A stretch of DNA of 64,000 nucleotides from Aestuariivivens insulae (GTDB lineage Bacteria; Bacteroidota; Bacteroidia; Flavobacteriales; Flavobacteriaceae), in NCBI RefSeq assembly GCF_022662195.1, contig NZ_JAKMCS010000001.1, positions 124,001 to 188,000 on the forward strand, written 5' to 3'. The notes under the pieces were generated by a model. That model saw only the letters and a list, made by a program, of their open reading frames with translations. It was not told the origin of the DNA and searched no databases. Both the position numbers and the translations under genes were made by a program. This document shows positions 17,287 to 25,976 of the stretch, piece by piece; positions within the stretch are counted from its first letter, which is position 1; every line of letters begins with the position of its first letter.

Positions 17287-18408
17287 CTATTTAAAGGTTC
17301 TGTCTTTCCATGTATAAGACCCAAACATAGCTATTAAGCCAATATAAGTACTCACTAAAGGATAGATAATAAAGCTTAGCCAATAGCCTTTCAAGTGTAC
17401 TTTCTGGTCAAAAAACGAGGCTGATTTATAAATCAAAAACAAGTCGATATTGAACTTTATAATAAGCACATACAATAGTAATTTAATATTGAACAGTTCC
17501 AAGCAGGAAAGAACCAGTAAACCAATAACTAGCGAGTTCATTAAAAGAACCACGAGACCAGCAAGCTTTCCAAAGAGGTTGTTATAAGCTCTTGTTTTTG
17601 AAGCCCATCGAACACGTTGTTGAATATATAAACGCCATGATACTTCAGGGGAAGTACTTACGGTAGATTTTTCACATTTTAAATAATTTACATGCACCGG
17701 ATTATGCTTAATCGCCTTTTCCAAAAAGAAAATATCGTCGCCACTCGCAATATTCGAATTGCCATCAAAGCCTTTAAGCTTTAGGAATAATGCCTTTTCA
17801 TATCCTAAATTAGCGCCATTGCACAACAACGGTTTTTTGATGCCAAACCCACCAATGGTGACGCCTTGTAAGCTAAGCAGGTCCAAGGCTTGAAATTGGT
17901 TTAAAAACGTATGGTCGGTATTATATTTAACAGGGGCCACGACACATTTACTACCAGTTTGTTGTATAAAGGCATCAAAACTATCCAACCAGTATTTTGG
18001 CAAGATGCAATCGGCATCTGAGGTGATAATCCAGTGGTGTTTAGCTTGTTTTATGGCTGTGGTTATGGCATCTTTTTTAGGTGAATTTGTAGTGCGTTTA
18101 TTTTTAATGATCCTGATGTTATTTCTACTGGTTGCAAGGGACCTCTGTATAATTTCAACCGATTCGTCCAAGGAATCATCATCAACAAAAATAATTTCAA
18201 ACAAATGTTTTGGGTAAACTAACGTTTCAATAGATTGTAATAAGGAAGGTAAATTATGGGCTTCATTTCTAAATGGAACAACTACCGAAAAAGTTGTTTC
18301 AGGCCTAATATCCTGAAGTCTAAAATCATTTACATTATCAAAGCCCCAAATAAAAAGCCCTATCAAAGCAAGGTAGGATATGGTAATTATTAGAGCAATG
18401 TATATCAT
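17287..18408 (-). CDS. Family 2 glycosyltransferase, membrane-anchored
   Basis: Protein of 373 residues with one N-terminal helix (about 1-22) and three or four C-terminal helices (about 280-370), with the GT-A catalytic domain between them. Family motifs: VVVPFRNEAHNL, VDDDSLDES, TSDADC (DxD nucleotide-sugar/metal site near residue 136), a GDD acceptor-side acidic motif (ASGDDIFF) and QQRVRW (QxxRW). The last motif marks processive or lipid-linked GT2 enzymes. Acceptor unknown. Monocistronic. Confidence 0.9.
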   Translation of the reverse strand: MIYIALIITISYLALIGLFIWGFDNVNDFRLQDIRPETTFSVVVPFRNEAHNLPSLLQSIETLVYPKHLFEIIFVDDDSLDESVEIIQRSLATSRNNIRIIKNKRTTNSPKKDAITTAIKQAKHHWIITSDADCILPKYWLDSFDAFIQQTGSKCVVAPVKYNTDHTFLNQFQALDLLSLQGVTIGGFGIKKPLLCNGANLGYEKALFLKLKGFDGNSNIASGDDIFFLEKAIKHNPVHVNYLKCEKSTVSTSPEVSWRLYIQQRVRWASKTRAYNNLFGKLAGLVVLLMNSLVIGLLVLSCLELFNIKLLLYVLIIKFNIDLFLIYKSASFFDQKVHLKGYWLSFIIYPLVSTYIGLIAMFGSYTWKDRTFK

Positions 18409-18575
18409 GGCAGATGAGGTTATAAGGTAATTTTGTTAATAATTGGAGTTTCTTTTTTGTATAAGCAAAAAGCTATATGCTTTACAGGGCCTAATTTAAT
18501 GGGCACAAAAAAGAATTGTTTAGCTTTGTAGGGTTGCATATCCATAGTTGGTGCAAAATAAACTAATTATATAGT

Positions 18576-19220
18576 ATGACCTCAAATTTTAAGTTTTTCA
18601 AACTTCAATTATTTTTATTTGTAGTGATGGCCGTTGGATACAATGGACTTGCTCAAGACAAGAGTACCTTTAAGGCTCAAGTGGCTTTAGGAGTTAATAA
18701 CCCTTCCAATAGTGGATTTGTACAAGGTTTTGAAGCCAAGCCGTATAACTTTCCAACCGTGAATTTAGGACTGCAATATATGTTTTCCCAACCGTTTGGG
18801 GCTAAGTTGGATTACGGATTTAGTAGGATGTCTAATCAAGATAATACACAAGAATTTAAACTGAATTATTCCCGTGTTAATGTACAGCTGGTTTACGATG
18901 CTTCACGAATTTTTAGTTTTTTGCCATCCCGAATAGGGACTTTTGCCCATGCTGGCCCAGGGTTTTCTATGGTTAAACCATTGGGTAATTATACGCAAAA
19001 TGATACCTCCTATCTCAATGCCATGGCAGGAATGGAGTTTCATTATGGAGTTTCAGATAAACTGTCTGTGTTTTTTGATGCGTCCTATATTAAAGGGTTT
19101 AGTAAAGATTTTAACCCTGTTTCTGAAGGTTATGGATCGTTTAACGGCGATGTGTTAACCTTAACGGTAGGTGTTTCCATTTCATTAAGCGGATGTTATT
19201 ATTGTGAACAAAATGACTAA
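18576..19220 (+). CDS. Outer-membrane beta-barrel protein
   Basis: Protein of 214 residues with a signal peptide (cleavage near GLAQ, residue 27). Amphipathic beta-strands follow, with typical barrel turns ([20 protein letters not shown]). Its stop codon overlaps the ruvC start (ATGACTAA), so the two are translationally coupled. Function unknown. Confidence 0.82.
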   Translation: MTSNFKFFKLQLFLFVVMAVGYNGLAQDKSTFKAQVALGVNNPSNSGFVQGFEAKPYNFPTVNLGLQYMFSQPFGAKLDYGFSRMSNQDNTQEFKLNYSRVNVQLVYDASRIFSFLPSRIGTFAHAGPGFSMVKPLGNYTQNDTSYLNAMAGMEFHYGVSDKLSVFFDASYIKGFSKDFNPVSEGYGSFNGDVLTLTVGVSISLSGCYYCEQND

Positions 19221-19812
19221 CGAACGTATTATTTTAGGAATAGACCCCGGTACGACCATTATGGGCTTCGGCCTTATAAAAGTAGTGGGAAAAAATATGC
19301 AGTTTATGCAACTTAATGAACTGGACTTAAAAAAATACGATGACCATTATTTAAAACTAAAGCTCATTTTTGAGCGTACCATAGAACTTATAGATACCCA
19401 TAACCCCGACGAAATTGCTATAGAGGCACCTTTTTATGGAAAGAATGTGCAAAGTATGCTTAAATTGGGACGTGCCCAGGGAGTGGCTATGGCAGCAGGG
19501 TTGAGCAGGGAAATCCCCATTACCGAATACCTTCCCAAAAAAATAAAAATGGCCATTACCGGTAACGGAAATGCCAGTAAAGAGCAAGTAGCTAAAATGC
19601 TTCAAGGGCTACTGAATTTAAAAACGTTACCTAAAAACCTAGATGCCACCGATGGCTTGGCGGCAGCAGTATGTCATTTTTACAACTCAGGAAAAGTGAA
19701 TGTGGGTAAAAGCTATAGTGGTTGGACGGCTTTTGTTAAGCAGAATAGCCCCCTAACCTCCAAAGGGGAAACAAAGACAACCGTTGTAGACTTACGAAAA
19801 AAGAAAAATTAG
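19213..19812 (+). CDS. ruvC: Holliday junction resolvase RuvC
   Basis: Crossover junction endonuclease of 199 residues that cuts Holliday junctions with RuvAB. The RNase-H-fold acidic residues are visible: GIDPGT near the N-terminus, [10 protein letters not shown] in the middle and [12 protein letters not shown] near the C-terminus. I chose ATG 19213 over the upstream GTG 19204 because [14 protein letters not shown] is the usual N-terminus. The last ~25 codons contain a short repeat (19749-19768), which gives a tail that the family normally lacks. It is coupled to the OMP gene before it and lies 8 bp before hemW. Confidence 0.95.
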   Translation: MTNERIILGIDPGTTIMGFGLIKVVGKNMQFMQLNELDLKKYDDHYLKLKLIFERTIELIDTHNPDEIAIEAPFYGKNVQSMLKLGRAQGVAMAAGLSREIPITEYLPKKIKMAITGNGNASKEQVAKMLQGLLNLKTLPKNLDATDGLAAAVCHFYNSGKVNVGKSYSGWTAFVKQNSPLTSKGETKTTVVDLRKKKN

Positions 19813-19885
19813 TTTTTAGTTTGATAGAAAAAAAATATAGTTCTAATAAGGGAAATACCTCCCCTTTGGGGAGGATAGGTGGGGC
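19749..19885. repeat. Inverted pair of CCCCTTTGGGG-type repeats at the ruvC/hemW junction
   Basis: CCCCCTAACCTCCAAAGGGG (19749-19768) lies inside the ruvC 3' end. The reverse-oriented partner (19858-19885, containing CTCCCCTTTGGGGAGGATAG and then GTGGGG) lies inside the hemW 5' end. Both are translated, giving SPLTSKGE in RuvC and TSPLGRIGG in HemW. Confidence 0.75.
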
Positions 19886-21077
19886 TATCTACATCCATAT
19901 TCCGTTTTGCAAGCAAGCTTGTTACTATTGTGACTTTCATTTTTCTACATCACTTAAGAAGAAGGAGGAACTTGTAATGGCCTTAGCCAAAGAGTTAAAA
20001 CTAAGGAAAGATGAGTTTCAAGACCAAACCGTTGAAACCATTTATCTTGGTGGCGGTACACCATCTCTATTAACCATTGAAGAGTTACAATTTTTGATTG
20101 ATACAGTTTACAACAACTATACCGTTACAGAACATCCCGAAATTACTTTGGAAGCCAATCCAGATGATTTGGTGCCTGATCGGAACCGAAACTCGATGTC
20201 ACCTCGAGCGCAGTCGAGAGGTCTCATTTTCAAAGACTATAAAGCCATAGGCATAAACAGGCTTAGCATTGGTGTTCAGTCTTTTTTCGAGGATGATTTA
20301 AAAATAATGAATCGGGCGCACAATGCTTTAGAAGCAAAGCAATGCCTGGAAGAAGCTACCAAATACTTTGATAATATTACCATCGACCTTATTTACGGCA
20401 TCCCGAATATGGATTTGGAAAAGTGGAATGCCAATTTAGAAATGGCCTTTAGTTTTGGGGTTAACCATATTTCTAGTTATGCCTTAACCGTTGAGCCTAA
20501 AACGGCATTGGATAATTTTATTAAGAAAGGAACCTACCCGCCTTTAGATGACCATTTGGCCTTACAACATTTTAACCATTTGGTAGAACGAACTGCGAAA
20601 GAAGGTTTTGTACATTACGAAATTTCAAACTTTGGAAAACCCAATTATTTTTCAAAGCATAATATCAGTTATTGGCAATGGAAACCGTATTTGGGGATAG
20701 GCCCTTCGGCGCATTCTTTTAATGGGGTCCAGCGCAGTTGGAATATTGCTAACAACACCAAGTACATTCAAGCCATTCAAAAAGAAGAGCTCCCAAATAC
20801 TGTTGAACATTTAACATTAAATGACCGGTATAATGAATATATCATGACGGGCTTGCGTACCATTTGGGGCGTGTCCTTTAAAAAGATAGCGAACCATTTT
20901 GGTCAAGACTATGTGCAGCATTTAAAAATGTTGTCAAAAAAGATTGTAGAAAGAGGACTCCTTGTCATTTCAACAGAGCAAAGCGACGAGAAGTCGCATA
21001 ATTATATTCTTAAAGCCACACCAAAAGGTAAGTTTTTGGTTGATGGGATAGCTTCAGAACTATTTATTTTGAACTAG
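19821..21077 (+). CDS. hemW: HemW-type radical SAM heme chaperone (formerly HemN-like)
   Basis: Radical SAM protein of 418 residues, longer than the usual ~375-385, for heme trafficking. The 4Fe-4S cysteines are Cys30, Cys34 and Cys37 (PFCKQACYYCDFHF); the SAM loop GGGTPS and the IGINRLSIGVQSF segment follow, and the C-terminal HemN domain is present. Two oddities account for the extra length. The start is TTG 19821 with about 21 residues before the conserved IYIHIPFC, encoded partly by a repeat; no ATG is available in that stretch. Residues 121-137 (20181-20231) are an insertion encoded by a CGAGCGCAGTCGAG-type repeat. The frame is kept, so the gene looks functional. Confidence 0.93.
   Translation: MIEKKYSSNKGNTSPLGRIGGAIYIHIPFCKQACYYCDFHFSTSLKKKEELVMALAKELKLRKDEFQDQTVETIYLGGGTPSLLTIEELQFLIDTVYNNYTVTEHPEITLEANPDDLVPDRNRNSMSPRAQSRGLIFKDYKAIGINRLSIGVQSFFEDDLKIMNRAHNALEAKQCLEEATKYFDNITIDLIYGIPNMDLEKWNANLEMAFSFGVNHISSYALTVEPKTALDNFIKKGTYPPLDDHLALQHFNHLVERTAKEGFVHYEISNFGKPNYFSKHNISYWQWKPYLGIGPSAHSFNGVQRSWNIANNTKYIQAIQKEELPNTVEHLTLNDRYNEYIMTGLRTIWGVSFKKIANHFGQDYVQHLKMLSKKIVERGLLVISTEQSDEKSHNYILKATPKGKFLVDGIASELFILN
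20181..20231. repeat. Palindromic repeat inserted in frame inside hemW
   Basis: Contains ACCTCGAGCGCAGTCGAGAGGT-like sequence (20201-20222), a short imperfect palindrome related to the copies near 15645 and 53205. It replaces nothing: the flanking protein sequence VPD / KDYKAIGINRLS is contiguous in ordinary HemW proteins. It adds 17 codons. Confidence 0.75.
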
Positions 21078-21138
21078 TTTCAAGATCTTATAAATTCAGT
21101 AAATTTAAGATGGGTTCAATCTAAATTTAGTTTTATTT

Positions 21139-21417
21139 GTGAGTAAAGGTTATTTGTATATATTATCAAATAAAGAATAGAACAGTACTTTATATTGGTG
21201 CCACAAAGCATTTAAAAGAAAGGATTGCGCTACATGTAGCAGGAAAGACACTAAATTCACTAAAAAGTATAATGTTAATGAACTATTGTTTTTTGAAGAA
21301 TATTCAGATTTTCACGATGCTTTTAAAAGAGAAAAACAATTAAAGAATTGGAAAAGGAAATGGCATTTAATAAAAACCAGAAACCCAAAATTAAAAAACT
21401 TATATTTAAATATTTAA
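21139..21417 (+). pseudogene. GIY-YIG nuclease family gene, broken
   Basis: Reads as a standard ~90-residue UPF0213-like GIY-YIG protein, but with two lesions. From GTG 21139 the frame gives SKGYLYILSNKE, then a TAG at 21178-21180, then NSTLYIGATKHLKERIALH. Near 21245-21255 the homology moves to another frame: KFTKKYNVNELLFFEEYSDF, REKQLKNWKRKWHLI, ending at TAA 21415-21417. No long reading frame covers it. One stop and one frameshift would have to be sequencing errors for it to be intact. Confidence 0.85.
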
Positions 21418-21455
21418 CGATATAATAAAAAGATACTGAAATAAATTCAGCATAA

Positions 21456-22205
21456 ATGATTGCAACAATACAATACAATTCCAGAAAATTAAAAATAGAT
21501 TTAACCAAACCTTTAGATATTTCAATACCATTAGAGGCGTCAAAGGACAATGTAAATGCATGGTATATCGATGAACCAAAAATTGAACCCGTAAGGGCAG
21601 GTGATTGGACAGCAGCAGTGAGCGAAGGGGCCAGTATTAATTTTAATAATATTTATTTTAATCCGCATGCCCATGGGACGCATACAGAGTGTGCTGGGCA
21701 TATTACAGAAAGGGTTTACTCTATAAACAAAAAGCTAAAACGGTTTTTCTTTTTGGCAGAGGTTATTACCGTAGCGCCTGAACGCTTAAATGGAGATGAG
21801 GTCATTTCTAAAAAGCAAATACAATTTGCTTTGGGTAATAAAAAAAGAGAAGCGGTAATAATACGAACCATTCCCAATACCAAGGAAAAATTATCTAGGC
21901 AATACTCCAATTCCAATTGGCCTTACCTAACCGAAGAGGCTGTAAAATATTTGGTAAAAAAAGGAGTTAAACACTTGTTAATCGATCAGCCAAGTATAGA
22001 CAAAGAAAAGGATGGCGGCGAATTGTTGGGGCACAATGCCTTTTGGAATACTAGCGGAAAACTTCGATTGAATGCTACCATTACAGAATTTATTTATGTA
22101 CCTAATACCATCGATGATGGAGCATATATACTGAATTTACAAATAGCCCCTTTTGAAAATGATGCGTCGCCCAGTAAACCTGTATTATATAAAATTGAAA
22201 GCTGA
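21456..22205 (+). CDS. Cyclase-family metal-dependent hydrolase (kynurenine-formamidase-like)
   Basis: Protein of 249 residues of the cyclase/KynB superfamily (PF04199 type). The metal-binding motif appears as HAHGTHTECAGHI near residues 70-82; the family form is HxGTHxDxPxH, so the region is recognisable but varied. Likely hydrolyses an amide or ester in a small metabolite; the substrate is not evident and no tryptophan-catabolism genes are nearby. Its stop overlaps the next start (TGATG). Confidence 0.82.
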   Translation: MIATIQYNSRKLKIDLTKPLDISIPLEASKDNVNAWYIDEPKIEPVRAGDWTAAVSEGASINFNNIYFNPHAHGTHTECAGHITERVYSINKKLKRFFFLAEVITVAPERLNGDEVISKKQIQFALGNKKREAVIIRTIPNTKEKLSRQYSNSNWPYLTEEAVKYLVKKGVKHLLIDQPSIDKEKDGGELLGHNAFWNTSGKLRLNATITEFIYVPNTIDDGAYILNLQIAPFENDASPSKPVLYKIES

Positions 22206-22555
22206 TGCGACTATCTTTAAAAATAGAGGAATTGGCCATGTTCCTTTTGGGTGTTTTTGGTTTTAGCCAATTGGATTTTAGTTGGTGGTGGTTTTTTGCA
22301 CTCATACTGGCTCCAGATATTGGGATGTTAGGGTATGTGGTGAATTCAAAAGTTGGAGCCATAACCTATAACCTGTTTCATCATAAAGGTATAGCCATTG
22401 TAATTTATTTTATAGGCATCTATATGCAAAATCAAAATGCCCAACTTATAGGCATTATGTTGTTTTCCCATGCCTCATTAGACCGAGTGTTTGGATATGG
22501 ATTAAAGTATTTCACTGGTTTTAAGCATACACATTTGGGTGAAATAGGTAAATAA
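22205..22555 (+). CDS. DUF4260 family membrane protein
   Basis: Integral membrane protein of 116 residues with three or four helices. The motifs LAPDIGMLGY, NLFHHKG and FSHASLDRVFGYGLKY are characteristic of DUF4260. Function unknown. Overlaps the cyclase stop codon by one base and is followed 7 bp later by the MmcQ/YjbR gene, so the three form an operon. Confidence 0.9.
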   Translation: MRLSLKIEELAMFLLGVFGFSQLDFSWWWFFALILAPDIGMLGYVVNSKVGAITYNLFHHKGIAIVIYFIGIYMQNQNAQLIGIMLFSHASLDRVFGYGLKYFTGFKHTHLGEIGK

Positions 22556-22562
22556 TTTAGCT

Positions 22563-22931
22563 ATGAATATAGAACAGCTAAGACATTATTGTTTAAATAA
22601 AAAAGCAGTCACCGAAGCATTTCCTTTTGATGAAGACACCTTGGTCTTTAAAGTGTTGGGGAAGATGTTTGTTATTGCACCATTGCGCCAATGGGAAAAG
22701 GGAGAAGCTTCAATTACCTTAAAATGCGATCCCGATTATACCATAGAACTACGTGAACAATATGAAACTGTCTATGCGGGACCTTATGTGAGCAACAAAC
22801 ATTGGAATACTATTGCGATTTATAAAGGAGAACTACAGCCTCAATTCATTTTAGATTTAATAGACCATTCCTATAATATGGTGATAAAGGGTATGACCAA
22901 AAAACTACGGGACACCTTGCATGATACCTAA
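22563..22931 (+). CDS. MmcQ/YjbR family protein
   Basis: Protein of 122 residues matching the YjbR fold. It begins NIEQLRHYCLNKKAVTEAFP, with VFKVLGKMFVI, a central LKCDPDYTIELREQY and NKHWNTIAI, and ends in a helix (DLIDHSYNMVIKGMTKKLR). DNA-binding-like CyaY-type fold, role unknown. Third gene of the cyclase operon. Confidence 0.92.
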   Translation: MNIEQLRHYCLNKKAVTEAFPFDEDTLVFKVLGKMFVIAPLRQWEKGEASITLKCDPDYTIELREQYETVYAGPYVSNKHWNTIAIYKGELQPQFILDLIDHSYNMVIKGMTKKLRDTLHDT

Positions 22932-23089
22932 GATAATTCGAAAATTTATTGTATATTTAAGTTCTCTTTCCAGATTAATTGATTTCAGCGCGTTAATGTG
23001 TCTATGGGCACAATAAGGCAAAACTTCCCCATAATCTAATAACAAAGTTTTTAATTTTTACATTATACTAACTTTAATTTTAACAGATT

Positions 23090-23890
23090 ATGAAAACAAC
23101 TAATCAATTTTTTTCAGCAATGGTAATCATACTTTTGCTAGCAATGCCTTTATGTGCTTTGGCCCAAGATGAAGAACCAAAACGGCCAATGTATGTTACT
23201 GTAACCAAATCGTATTGGAATAAAGACTATAAAGGGACCCCAGATGAATGGAAAGCTGCAGAAAAGGAATATATGGAGAAGGTTACCAAGAAAAATGAAT
23301 ATGTCACTTGGGCTGGATATTTTATGCACCTTTTCACAGAAAATAGCAACGAGGTTATTTATGCCCAAACTTATCCTAATTGGGAGGCCATAGATAAAGC
23401 TTCAGCTAGAAATTCAGAATTGGAAAAAGAAGCCTGGCCAGATGAAGAAGCGCGTAAGGCCTTTTTGGAGAAATTGGGGTCGGCCTATTCGCATTTTCAT
23501 TCAGATGAAATATTCGCCACCATGCCAGGAGCAAAACAAATGGAAGGTGAAGTAACCGACGATATGGTATTGTATGTGCGCCAAAATAAAATGGCATTCC
23601 CAGAGGATGGTACTTGGGAAGAATGGCAAACCTTACAGAAAAAGGTGCTTGAAAATGCAATCTACAAAAACGAATATATTAAAGCATATTACCCTGAAAG
23701 ACATGCTTGGGGTTCAGACAGAAGGGATTTTAATGAAATTATTTATTTGGATTCGATGTGTGATTTAGAAAGAATGTTTGATAAATATCAAGAATTAATG
23801 AAAGAAGCACTTACAGATGATGAGCGTAAAGCTTTTGGTAAGTACTTTAAAAGCCATGGCGATTATCTTTATTCACCTCTTAAACTATAA
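23090..23890 (+). CDS. Secreted protein with two dimeric alpha-beta-barrel-like halves, paralogue 1
   Basis: Protein of 266 residues with a signal peptide (about 1-25, ending ALAQ). The mature part is an internal duplication: residues about 33-145 and 155-262 each run beta (YVTVTKSYW / LYVRQNKMAF), helix (EWKAAEKEYMEKVTKKNEY / EWQTLQKKVLENAIYKNEY), beta, then a helix with DEEARKAF or DDERKAF and an HSD or HGD ending. The layout suggests ferredoxin-like (NIPSNAP/ABM) domains, but I cannot name a family. A close paralogue follows at 23981 and each has its own terminator. Confidence 0.8.
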   Translation: MKTTNQFFSAMVIILLLAMPLCALAQDEEPKRPMYVTVTKSYWNKDYKGTPDEWKAAEKEYMEKVTKKNEYVTWAGYFMHLFTENSNEVIYAQTYPNWEAIDKASARNSELEKEAWPDEEARKAFLEKLGSAYSHFHSDEIFATMPGAKQMEGEVTDDMVLYVRQNKMAFPEDGTWEEWQTLQKKVLENAIYKNEYIKAYYPERHAWGSDRRDFNEIIYLDSMCDLERMFDKYQELMKEALTDDERKAFGKYFKSHGDYLYSPLKL

Positions 23891-23910
23891 CAATCAAAAT
23901 TCTAATTTTA

Positions 23911-23945
23911 GAAAGGATGCCTTAAAGCATCCTTTCTTGGTTTTT
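23911..23945 (+). terminator. Terminator between the tandem paralogues
   Basis: Perfect 10-bp stem GAAAGGATGC (23911-23920) and GCATCCTTTC (23927-23936) followed by TTGGTTTTTG. Confidence 0.9.
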
Positions 23946-23980
23946 GTTTCAACACTATACTAACTTTAAATTTATAAACT

Positions 23981-24808
23981 ATGAAAACAACTAATCAATT
24001 TTTTTCGGCAATGCTAATCATGCTTTTACTGGCTCTGCCAATATGTACTTTAGCACAAGAAGATTCTAAGCGACCACAGTACGTTACTGTAACAACAATG
24101 CATTGGAATATGGATAATGAAGATTTTAATATGGATGAATGGAAAGCTGTAGAAAAGGAATACTTGGATAAAGTAACCATGAAAAATGAATATATCATGG
24201 GAATGTCCTTCCATTTGCACATGTTTACGGCCGATAATACCGAAATCAAATATGTTCAAGTGTTTGCTTCTTGGGAGGATATAGACAAAGCTTCAGATAG
24301 AAATGGAGAATTGGAAAAAGAAGCATGGCCAAATGAGGATGACAGAAAAGCATTCATGAAAAAGCGCATGGCTTACTATGCTAACGAACATTCCGATGAA
24401 ATTTATGCAACGATGCCTGGTGCAAAGCTTATGGGGGCTAAACCAGATAAAGATATGATAACTTATGTAAGGGTTAACCATTTTGCATTTCCCGAAGATG
24501 GCTCAAGAGAAGAGTTTGAAGAGCTAAACAAAGGATATATTGATAATTTAATCATGAAAAATGAATATATAAAGGCTTATTATCCTCACGTGCATGCCTG
24601 GGGCGCAGATAGAACAGAGGCCGTTGAAGCTTTTGTGGTAGAGTCTTTAGCCGATTTGGATAAAATGTTTGAGAGAAATCAAGAGTTAAGTAAAGAGGCT
24701 TGGCCAGAAGAAGAAGCCCGTAAAGCAAGAGGAAAGAAAGTAGGTAAATATTTTACAGGGGTGCATGGCGATTATATTTACCAGTCTGTGCATGAACTTT
24801 CAAAATAG
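23981..24808 (+). CDS. Secreted protein with two dimeric alpha-beta-barrel-like halves, paralogue 2
   Basis: Protein of 275 residues with the same architecture as its neighbour: signal peptide ending LAQE and two repeated halves (YVTVTTMHWN... and TYVRVNHFAF...), each with KNEYI, a KEAWPEEEARKA-type helix and an HSD/HGD end. The first 40 nt of coding sequence and the 20 nt before the ATG are nearly identical to those of paralogue 1, so the duplication included the leader. Terminator at 24831. Function unknown. Confidence 0.8.
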   Translation: MKTTNQFFSAMLIMLLLALPICTLAQEDSKRPQYVTVTTMHWNMDNEDFNMDEWKAVEKEYLDKVTMKNEYIMGMSFHLHMFTADNTEIKYVQVFASWEDIDKASDRNGELEKEAWPNEDDRKAFMKKRMAYYANEHSDEIYATMPGAKLMGAKPDKDMITYVRVNHFAFPEDGSREEFEELNKGYIDNLIMKNEYIKAYYPHVHAWGADRTEAVEAFVVESLADLDKMFERNQELSKEAWPEEEARKARGKKVGKYFTGVHGDYIYQSVHELSK

Positions 24809-24830
24809 AAACGGAAGTTTTATTATAATT

Positions 24831-24865
24831 AAAAGATGCCCTTACAGGCATCTTTTAATTTTTCA
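24831..24865 (+). terminator. Terminator after paralogue 2
   Basis: Perfect 10-bp stem AAAAGATGCC (24831-24840) and GGCATCTTTT (24847-24856) followed by AATTTTTC. Confidence 0.88.
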
Positions 24866-24937
24866 GTAAAAAACAATTATTACCATTGTAAGACCTTTAA
24901 AATAGGTGTATTATTGCAAAAATTAAAAGTATAAGCC

Positions 24938-25516
24938 ATGAGCGTTTTACAAACTTTAAAGGAACGAAGTAATAACTCGTGTGAGTTATGTGGAGCTACA
25001 GAAGATTTAAAACAATATACTATTCCGCCGTCGTTAAACGAAAATGTAGATAACGATGTGCTGGTATGCCATACCTGCAAAAGTCAGATTGAAGGCAATA
25101 CAGAAATGGATCCAAACCATTGGCGTTGTTTAAATGATAGTATGTGGAGTGAACATGTTGCCGTTCAAATAATGGCTTGGAGAATGTTGCAAAGGATTCG
25201 CAACGAAGGTTGGCCAAAAGATTTGTTGGATATGATGTATCTGGACGACGAAGCTTTGGCATTGGCACGTGCTACAGGAGAAGACAAAGACGCTAGTGAA
25301 AAAATTATCCATAGAGATTCTAATGGTGTAGAATTAAAAGCTGGGGATGCCGTGGTCTTAATAAAAGATTTAAAAGTAAAAGGCTCCAGCATGGTGGCCA
25401 AACAAGGTACAGTAGTAAGGAACATTCGTTTAGACCGCGATAACGAAAAATATATTGAAGGTAAAGTTGGTGCCCAACAAATTGTTATCATTACCGATTA
25501 CGTTAAGAAAAACTAG
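24938..25516 (+). CDS. phnA: PhnA/YjdM-family zinc-ribbon protein
   Basis: Protein of 192 residues. The N-terminal zinc ribbon has paired Cys (CELCG near residue 13 and CHTCKS near residue 46). The C-terminal PhnA domain is an SH3-like barrel (GDAVVLIKDLKVKGSSMVAK, GTVVRNIRL, and the ending GQQIVIITDYVKK type). A middle section of about 60 residues (HWRCLNDSMWSEHVAVQIMAWRML) is the longer version seen in Bacteroidota. Named after the phosphonate locus, but the family is of uncertain role; no phosphonate genes are nearby. Confidence 0.92.
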   Translation: MSVLQTLKERSNNSCELCGATEDLKQYTIPPSLNENVDNDVLVCHTCKSQIEGNTEMDPNHWRCLNDSMWSEHVAVQIMAWRMLQRIRNEGWPKDLLDMMYLDDEALALARATGEDKDASEKIIHRDSNGVELKAGDAVVLIKDLKVKGSSMVAKQGTVVRNIRLDRDNEKYIEGKVGAQQIVIITDYVKKN

Positions 25517-25656
25517 TTTTCCTTATCCTTTTTTTTAAATAGACCAAAACCAAAAGGAAATATCAATAGAAGAAACAGGTATTTGCCGGTGACTATGCCA
25601 TAAATGGTGATGCCGGCTAATAGTATCATAAGTACAATTTTAAGGGTATAATTCAT
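25513..25656 (-). CDS. Small membrane protein (47 residues)
   Basis: ATG at 25656 gives MNYTLKIVLMILLAGITIYG and a second hydrophobic stretch, ending FGLFKKKDKEN: two transmembrane helices and a basic tail. A longer in-frame start at 25779 would overlap the DUF1272 gene on the other strand and shows no conserved features, so I use the inner ATG. Overlaps the phnA stop by 4 bp on the opposite strand. Function unknown. Confidence 0.6.
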   Translation of the reverse strand: MNYTLKIVLMILLAGITIYGIVTGKYLFLLLIFPFGFGLFKKKDKEN

Positions 25657-25702
25657 TTTGCAAAAATAATTCACTAATTTCAATGTTGAAAATATAACTA
25701 AA

Positions 25703-25945
25703 ATGTTAGAGATTAGACCTACATGCGAAAATTGCAATAAATCGTTACCCTTTGATTCAAATGAGGCCATGATTTGCACTTTTGAATGTACCTTTTGTAA
25801 AGATTGTGTCGATACCGTTTTAAATCACATTTGTCCTAATTGTGGAGGTGGATTTGAAAAACGCCCTATTCGTCCAGCACACTTATTGGATAAATATCCA
25901 CCATCTACTAAAATTGTTTATAAGCCCGTAAACGCCAAAGAGTAG
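25703..25945 (+). CDS. DUF1272 cysteine-rich protein
   Basis: Protein of 80 residues. It starts LEIRPTCENCNKSLPFDS and has Cys pairs in TFECTFCKDC and HICPNCGGGF, a zinc-binding pattern typical of DUF1272. It ends in the conserved RPIRPAHLL segment. Role unknown. The start ATG at 25703 matches the usual short N-terminus. Confidence 0.9.
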   Translation: MLEIRPTCENCNKSLPFDSNEAMICTFECTFCKDCVDTVLNHICPNCGGGFEKRPIRPAHLLDKYPPSTKIVYKPVNAKE

Positions 25946-25976
25946 AATAGTTAAGGGTTAAGAATTATAAGAGCTT

